From FEN-1297 sp964498065 (lineage in GTDB: Bacteria; Bacteroidota; Ignavibacteria; Ignavibacteriales; Ignavibacteriaceae), in assembly GCA_964498065.1 (NCBI GenBank), contig CAZCFZ010000014.1, positions 13,208 to 77,207 of the forward strand: a stretch of 64,000 nt of DNA, written 5' to 3'. Below are positions 59,527-64,000 of this stretch, in pieces; position 1 is the first letter of the stretch, and the number at the start of each line of letters is the position of its first letter. Made by a program: the position numbers and the translations under genes. The notes beneath the pieces were generated by a model that saw nothing but the letters and a program-made list of their open reading frames with translations, was not told the DNA's origin and ran no database searches.

Positions 59527-60318
59527 TTGAAAAAAATATTTAGTACCCTTTTATTTCTTTCACTCTTATTTTCTCCATTAAATCATGCACAGATAGTATC
59601 TAAGGTTGAAGATGATTTTTTAAGTTTTCTTCATACCGGTGGAAACCTTTATACAAGCTTTACTCAATTTGATAAATCAACACAAATAAAAACGGCAGGT
59701 TCATTATTATTTATTGCTGCAGGCTATTCAATAGATTATAATGCTAAAAAATTTGCTTCTCTAAATCATTCAAATTTTAACAACTCACTTTTTTCGATCG
59801 ACAAAGTTTACGGAAGCGGTTATACATTACTTGGAATAGGCGGTTTATATGGATACGGGATCCTTTTTGACAACGATAATGTCAGAAAGCTTGGACTTCA
59901 GACAATTGAAGCTGTGGGTTATGCTGGTTTAATTACTTTAATATTAAAAGCTGTGGTAGGACGCAGCAGGCCATATGCAAATGAAGGTAAGGCAAGATTC
60001 AGACCTTTTAATGTTCACGCTGCATATACTTCTTTTCCATCCGAGCATGCAACTGTATCGTTTGCTGTCTCTACTGTTTTAGCAAATAATACAAATAGTT
60101 TATTTTTGAAAATACTATGCTATTCTGCGTCAACATTGGTAATTGGTGCACGTATTTATCACAACGCTCATTGGTTGTCTGATGTTATTACGGGAGGTTT
60201 GATAGGGCATTTTGTTGGTGATTTTGTTAGTTCACAAAACAATGGCAAAAAAAGGGGAATTACGGGGCTTTCAATCGGCTTTTCTTTTAATTCTATAGAC
60301 CTTTCATATTCTTTTTGA
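59527..60318 (+). CDS. PAP2-family phosphatase with signal peptide
   Basis: A 263-residue protein. The signal peptide is LKKIFSTLLFLSLLFSPLNHAQ (residues 1-22). The type 2 phosphatidic acid phosphatase motifs are in order KAVVGRSRPYANEG (K-x6-RP), FPSEHATVSF (PSGH-type, here PSEH) and RIYHNAHWLSDVITGGLIG (SRxxxxxHxxxD-type, with G/R changes). The glutamate in PSEH is a less common but known variant. It probably dephosphorylates lipid or undecaprenyl pyrophosphate at the periplasmic side. The start is TTG at 59527; no good Shine-Dalgarno is visible. Confidence 0.84.
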   Translation: MKKIFSTLLFLSLLFSPLNHAQIVSKVEDDFLSFLHTGGNLYTSFTQFDKSTQIKTAGSLLFIAAGYSIDYNAKKFASLNHSNFNNSLFSIDKVYGSGYTLLGIGGLYGYGILFDNDNVRKLGLQTIEAVGYAGLITLILKAVVGRSRPYANEGKARFRPFNVHAAYTSFPSEHATVSFAVSTVLANNTNSLFLKILCYSASTLVIGARIYHNAHWLSDVITGGLIGHFVGDFVSSQNNGKKRGITGLSIGFSFNSIDLSYSF

Positions 60319-60570
60319 AATAAATTTAAACAAAAATTTTATTAGTAATTAAATTTGATGAGATAGAAAATTAACTCATCACATTAAATTATAATGACTG
60401 CTTTTTAACGGATAATTTTCAAAACTTTTTATTTATTTTTAAATTACTTGTTCTTAATTAAAAATAATACTCTTAAAATGGCTTAATGGATAAAAAATTA
60501 TTACTGTATTTAAGAGTAAGTAATTTTGGAAAATATTAGACAGGTAAATAGAATAGAGTAATTTTAAAAG

Positions 60571-63500
60571 ATGACAGTCAATTCCAAAGATGTTCAAATT
60601 GATAATTTTGTCAACACAAATAAAGAATTATCCGGCATTCAAAATCGTTTGTATGAAAAAAATTTAGTTTTTATCTCTCCTTTATTTGGTTCATTAAAAA
60701 GCTTATTTGCTGCTGATCTGCTTAAAAAAGAAAAGCAAATTATTGTATTATTAAATAATGTTCAAAGTATAAATGAGTTTATTGTTGAGCTTGATGTTTT
60801 AGGGGTTACAAAATTTGTTATTTCATTAATCGAATTAAACACGGAGACGATTCAGGAAAAATTAAATGAATTGGCAACGCGAGATAAATTCATTTTAGTT
60901 GCAGGTTATGATCTCTTAAATTGTGAGCTTCCTTCAAAAGAACTAGTAGAACGGAGAACTACAAAAATTCAAGTAGGGGGGGAACTTACTTATAACGATT
61001 TAATAGAATATCTAAATCTTCTTAATTACCAGAAAGATAATTTTGTGGAAGCTCCCGGATATTTTTCACAAAGAGGAGCCATAATCGATTTTTGGTCGTA
61101 TAGTGAAAGGAACCCGGTACGCTTAGAGTTTGACGGTGATTTCTTGGAATCAATACGGTATTTCGAACCTGAAAGTCAAAGGTCAATTGAAACAATTGAA
61201 AGTACTACATTAGCTGCCGCATTAATTTCCAATAACGGCAACCTTAAAAATGAAACAGTTGATATTTTTGATTATTTAGACAATCCGGTTGTAATAGCTT
61301 CATCTTATGAGCTTGAAAACCTCAAACAGAACAAAATAAATTTATTTGAAGAATTACCTTCTGTTGATTCCAAACCATTAAAAGCAAAAGAAAAATTTGA
61401 AGAAGATGATTTTCCTGATGTTGAAGAAACGATTGAAACGACAAATGAGGATTCCCTTGAAATAGGTTATAAGCCGTCGCTTAATCAGAAAGTTAAATGG
61501 TTAATTGAAGAAGAGCTTACATCGGGCAATGGAAGGATTGAACTTGGTTTTTCAGAAGCTCCTACAATAAATTCCAATTACGAAATTTTATTTTCGGTTT
61601 TAAAGAATTATGCCGAATCAAGCTTCAACATAGTAATTACTTCCGAGAATGAATTACAATCAGCCAGATTGAAGGACCTGCTTTCCGAATTTAATAACGA
61701 GCTTGCCGGATATATTGAATCAGGAAAAGTTAAGATTGAAACACTGGCAATTAAAAAAGGTTTTTTAAATAAAGAGGATAAAATTCTCGTTCTCACGGAT
61801 TATCAAATATTTAATAAGCCTTACAGAACAAAAATTTCAACTGCAAAAAAACATAAAAGATCGAAGGCTAAAGCTTTTGCCTCAATCAATAAAGGTGATT
61901 TTGTTGTTCATGAAGATTACGGAATAGGAAAATATGTAGGGCTGGAAACAATAAAAATAGGGGAAGTGGACCAGGAATCGATGAAGATAATTTATAGTGA
62001 AGGCGGGATTGTTTATGTTAATTTGAATTATCTTACACTCGTAAAAAAATATTCTTCAAACCAAAACCTTGTTCCCACGTTATCCACCTTAGGCACTTCC
62101 GACTGGACAAACACTAAGCACAAAACCAAAAGAAAAATAAAAGAAGCCGCAAGAGAATTGATAGAACTCTATGCAAAGCGAAAAGCAACCAAAGGCTACA
62201 GATTTAATACTGATACGGTTTGGCAAAAAGAACTTGAAGCATCATTTTTTTATGAAGACACTCCCGATCAGGAAAAAGTTACTGAAGAAGTAAAATCCGA
62301 TATGCAGGCCGACAATCCGATGGATAGGCTTGTCTGCGGCGATGTCGGATTCGGTAAAACAGAAATCGCAGTTAGAGCAGCTTTTAAAGCCGTGCAGGAT
62401 GGAAAGCAGACGGCGGTTTTAGTTCCTACAACAATTTTAGCAGAACAGCATTATAATACCTTTACGGATAGGCTTTCTCAATTTCCTGTGAAAGTTGCTG
62501 TAATATCCAGGTTTCAAACTAAAAAAAGACAAACAGAAATTTTGGCGGAATTAAGCGAAGGCAAGATAGATGTTATTATCGGTACACATCGGTTATTGTC
62601 CAAAGATATAAAATTTAAAGATATCGGCCTTTTGATAATCGACGAAGAACATAGATTCGGAGTGATGGCTAAAGAAAAGCTTCGTTCACTAAAGTTGAAT
62701 GTTGATACACTAACTTTAACAGCAACTCCAATCCCAAGGACGTTGAATTTATCACTGCTCGGCGCAAGAGATTTGTCAATCATCGCTACTCCGCCGCCAA
62801 ACCGGCAGCCTATTTATACTCATGTTTCTGTATTCGATGTATTTAAAATAAAAGAATGGGTATTAAATGAGCTTAGAAGAAACGGACAGATTTACTTTGT
62901 TCATGACAGAGTGCAGTCTATTGATAAGCTTGCAGGCTACATTCGTAAATATCTTCCGGATGTTAAAATTGCAATTGCTCACGGACAGATGAAACCGGCA
63001 CAATTAGAAAAAGTTATACATGGATTTTTAAATAGAGAATTTGATATACTTCTATCAACAAAAATAATAGAGTCCGGAATAGATATTCCTAATGTGAATA
63101 CAATAATTGTTAACAGAGCCGATCGGTTCGGACTTGCAGAACTTCATCAACTTAGAGGAAGAGTAGGAAGATCTAACAGACAAGCCTACGCATATTTTAT
63201 TGTACCTTCTTTGAACGGAATTACAAAAAAAGCTTTACGCCGTTTGCAGGCCATAGAAGAATTCACCGATGTAGGGGCAGGATTTAATATTTCAATGCGA
63301 GATCTGGAAATTCGAGGTGCAGGAAATTTATTGGGTACAGAACAAACCGGCTTTATAAATGATGTAGGTTTTGATCTTTATGTAAAATTAATAAATGAAG
63401 CTGTTGAAGAATTAAAGTACGAAGAGTTCAAAGAAGTTTTTAAAGATTTACCTAAACCCGAAGACAGGACCGAGCCGACAATCGATACTTATTTTGAAAT

Positions 63501-63981
63501 CGGCATACCTTCAACGTACATGCCTGAACAGATGGACAGGCTAAATTTTTATACCGCACTTTATTCGATAAAAAATTTAACGGAAATAGAAGAGTTGAAA
63601 GAAGAAATGAAAGACAGGTTCGGACCATTGCCTGTTCTTGTTCAGAGGCTTATATCTGCGGCTACATTAAAACTTTATGCTTCTTATGCATTATTTGAAA
63701 GAGTTATAATTCAAAGGAAGAATATTTTTATAATACTGCCAAGGGGACAAAAGGAAGATTATTATAAATTTAAATTCGTTGAGCTAATGAGATTTATAAT
63801 TAAAGAATATAAAGAGACAATAAAATTTAATCAGCAGAAGGATGTGCTGAAGCTGGTAATTCAAAATAATTTTGAATCACCCGAAAAATTAATGGATTTT
63901 ATTATTGAGCTAAGTAAGAAAGTCATGAATCTGTTCGGGGCGGTAATAAAAGAAAATGTTCCCGAGCAGAATTTTAGTTAA
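60571..63981 (+). CDS. mfd: transcription-repair coupling factor Mfd
   Basis: Large translocase (1136 residues) that removes stalled RNA polymerase and recruits UvrA. The N-terminal UvrB-like module spans about residues 1-300 (YFSQRGAIIDFWSYSERNPVRLEFDGDFLESIRYFEPESQRSIE). The RNA-polymerase-interacting CarD/RID domain has GDFVVHEDYGIGKYVGLE (about 445-465). The SF2 helicase has Walker A CGDVGFGKTEIAVRAA, the DEEH box, TATPIPRTL and VGRSNRQAYAYF. The TRG region and the C-terminal D7 domain end the protein (FGPLPVLVQRLI). ATG is at 60571, 252 bases downstream of the PAP2 gene; no terminator is visible before it. Confidence 0.97.
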   Translation: MTVNSKDVQIDNFVNTNKELSGIQNRLYEKNLVFISPLFGSLKSLFAADLLKKEKQIIVLLNNVQSINEFIVELDVLGVTKFVISLIELNTETIQEKLNELATRDKFILVAGYDLLNCELPSKELVERRTTKIQVGGELTYNDLIEYLNLLNYQKDNFVEAPGYFSQRGAIIDFWSYSERNPVRLEFDGDFLESIRYFEPESQRSIETIESTTLAAALISNNGNLKNETVDIFDYLDNPVVIASSYELENLKQNKINLFEELPSVDSKPLKAKEKFEEDDFPDVEETIETTNEDSLEIGYKPSLNQKVKWLIEEELTSGNGRIELGFSEAPTINSNYEILFSVLKNYAESSFNIVITSENELQSARLKDLLSEFNNELAGYIESGKVKIETLAIKKGFLNKEDKILVLTDYQIFNKPYRTKISTAKKHKRSKAKAFASINKGDFVVHEDYGIGKYVGLETIKIGEVDQESMKIIYSEGGIVYVNLNYLTLVKKYSSNQNLVPTLSTLGTSDWTNTKHKTKRKIKEAARELIELYAKRKATKGYRFNTDTVWQKELEASFFYEDTPDQEKVTEEVKSDMQADNPMDRLVCGDVGFGKTEIAVRAAFKAVQDGKQTAVLVPTTILAEQHYNTFTDRLSQFPVKVAVISRFQTKKRQTEILAELSEGKIDVIIGTHRLLSKDIKFKDIGLLIIDEEHRFGVMAKEKLRSLKLNVDTLTLTATPIPRTLNLSLLGARDLSIIATPPPNRQPIYTHVSVFDVFKIKEWVLNELRRNGQIYFVHDRVQSIDKLAGYIRKYLPDVKIAIAHGQMKPAQLEKVIHGFLNREFDILLSTKIIESGIDIPNVNTIIVNRADRFGLAELHQLRGRVGRSNRQAYAYFIVPSLNGITKKALRRLQAIEEFTDVGAGFNISMRDLEIRGAGNLLGTEQTGFINDVGFDLYVKLINEAVEELKYEEFKEVFKDLPKPEDRTEPTIDTYFEIGIPSTYMPEQMDRLNFYTALYSIKNLTEIEELKEEMKDRFGPLPVLVQRLISAATLKLYASYALFERVIIQRKNIFIILPRGQKEDYYKFKFVELMRFIIKEYKETIKFNQQKDVLKLVIQNNFESPEKLMDFIIELSKKVMNLFGAVIKENVPEQNFS

Positions 63982-64000
63982 ATTTGTACACTAATTATTT

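Noticed and set aside
1..64000. CRISPR arrays, rRNA operons, transposases, integrases
   Set aside because: I looked for regularly spaced repeats, rRNA-like and tRNA-like sequence and transposase motifs and saw none; the only repeats are short regulatory or palindromic ones.

Overview
The window is AT-rich chromosomal DNA from a bacterium of the Bacteroidota/Chlorobi side of the tree, most likely Ignavibacteria or a close relative. The main evidence is a pair of secreted proteins with type IX secretion C-terminal domains of the NYPNPFNP...TTIEY / SSGVYFYRIEAG type. A Reg_prop/Y_Y_Y sensor kinase, a chlorobi/ignavibacteria-like house-keeping set and frequent TTG starts fit this. I see no rRNA, tRNA, CRISPR array or intact insertion sequence.

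Layout. (1) 1-8.6 kb, minus strand: the start of an MscS channel gene, a complete histidine operon hisG-D-C-B-H-A-F-IE with a leader-peptide attenuator in front, and a TauE/SafE-type permease. (2) 8.6-9.35 kb: a gene-free AT-rich region with DnaA-box-like sites; genes run away from it on both sides, so it is a candidate replication origin. (3) 9.3-22.1 kb, plus strand: dnaN-recF-DUF721-gyrB-gyrA, then a translationally coupled trio (SRPBCC, ubiquitin-like/Mut7-C, metallophosphoesterase), HDOD, MOSC, dCMP deaminase and EamA genes. (4) 22.2-24.2 kb, minus strand: a thiol/sulfur module of rhodanese, a small frameshifted membrane protein, a YgaP-like membrane protein, a membrane-anchored thioredoxin, DUF302 and thioredoxin. 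(5) 24.6-35.8 kb: two small plus-strand enzymes, then a minus-strand surface-protein locus (sensor kinase, LuxR-type regulator, two T9SS cargo proteins, an OmpA-family protein, two exported unknowns) in which three intergenic gaps carry the same 20-bp palindrome. (6) 36-43.3 kb: methyltransferase, relics of a YeiH-type transporter and a YhcH/YjgK protein, a secreted CocE-type hydrolase and two APC permeases separated by a potentially structured RNA leader. (7) 43.4-46 kb: an accessory-looking set of a PD-(D/E)XK-like nuclease facing a Ser/Thr kinase plus an unrecognised 395-residue protein. (8) 46.3-54 kb: TPR protein and a chaperone block clpB-htpG-dnaJ-hsp20. (9) 54.5-64 kb, plus strand: mnmE, two parS-like sites, mnmG-rsmG-murQ, a PAP2 phosphatase and mfd.

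How it fits together. Origin-like DNA, the sliding-clamp/gyrase genes, mnmE/mnmG/rsmG and parS sites all suggest an origin-proximal domain. The histidine operon appears to be controlled by a classic leader-peptide attenuator (three consecutive His codons, competing hairpins). The surface-protein locus looks like a local regulon of its own two-component system: the palindrome has the 7-2-7 symmetry typical of LuxR/NarL-family operators. Several genes are visibly decaying (a DUF6132-like gene, yeiH-like, yhcH-like), which marks 23.6-25.2 and 36.9-40.0 kb as fluid. All functional statements come from reading motifs in the sequence; no database search was run.
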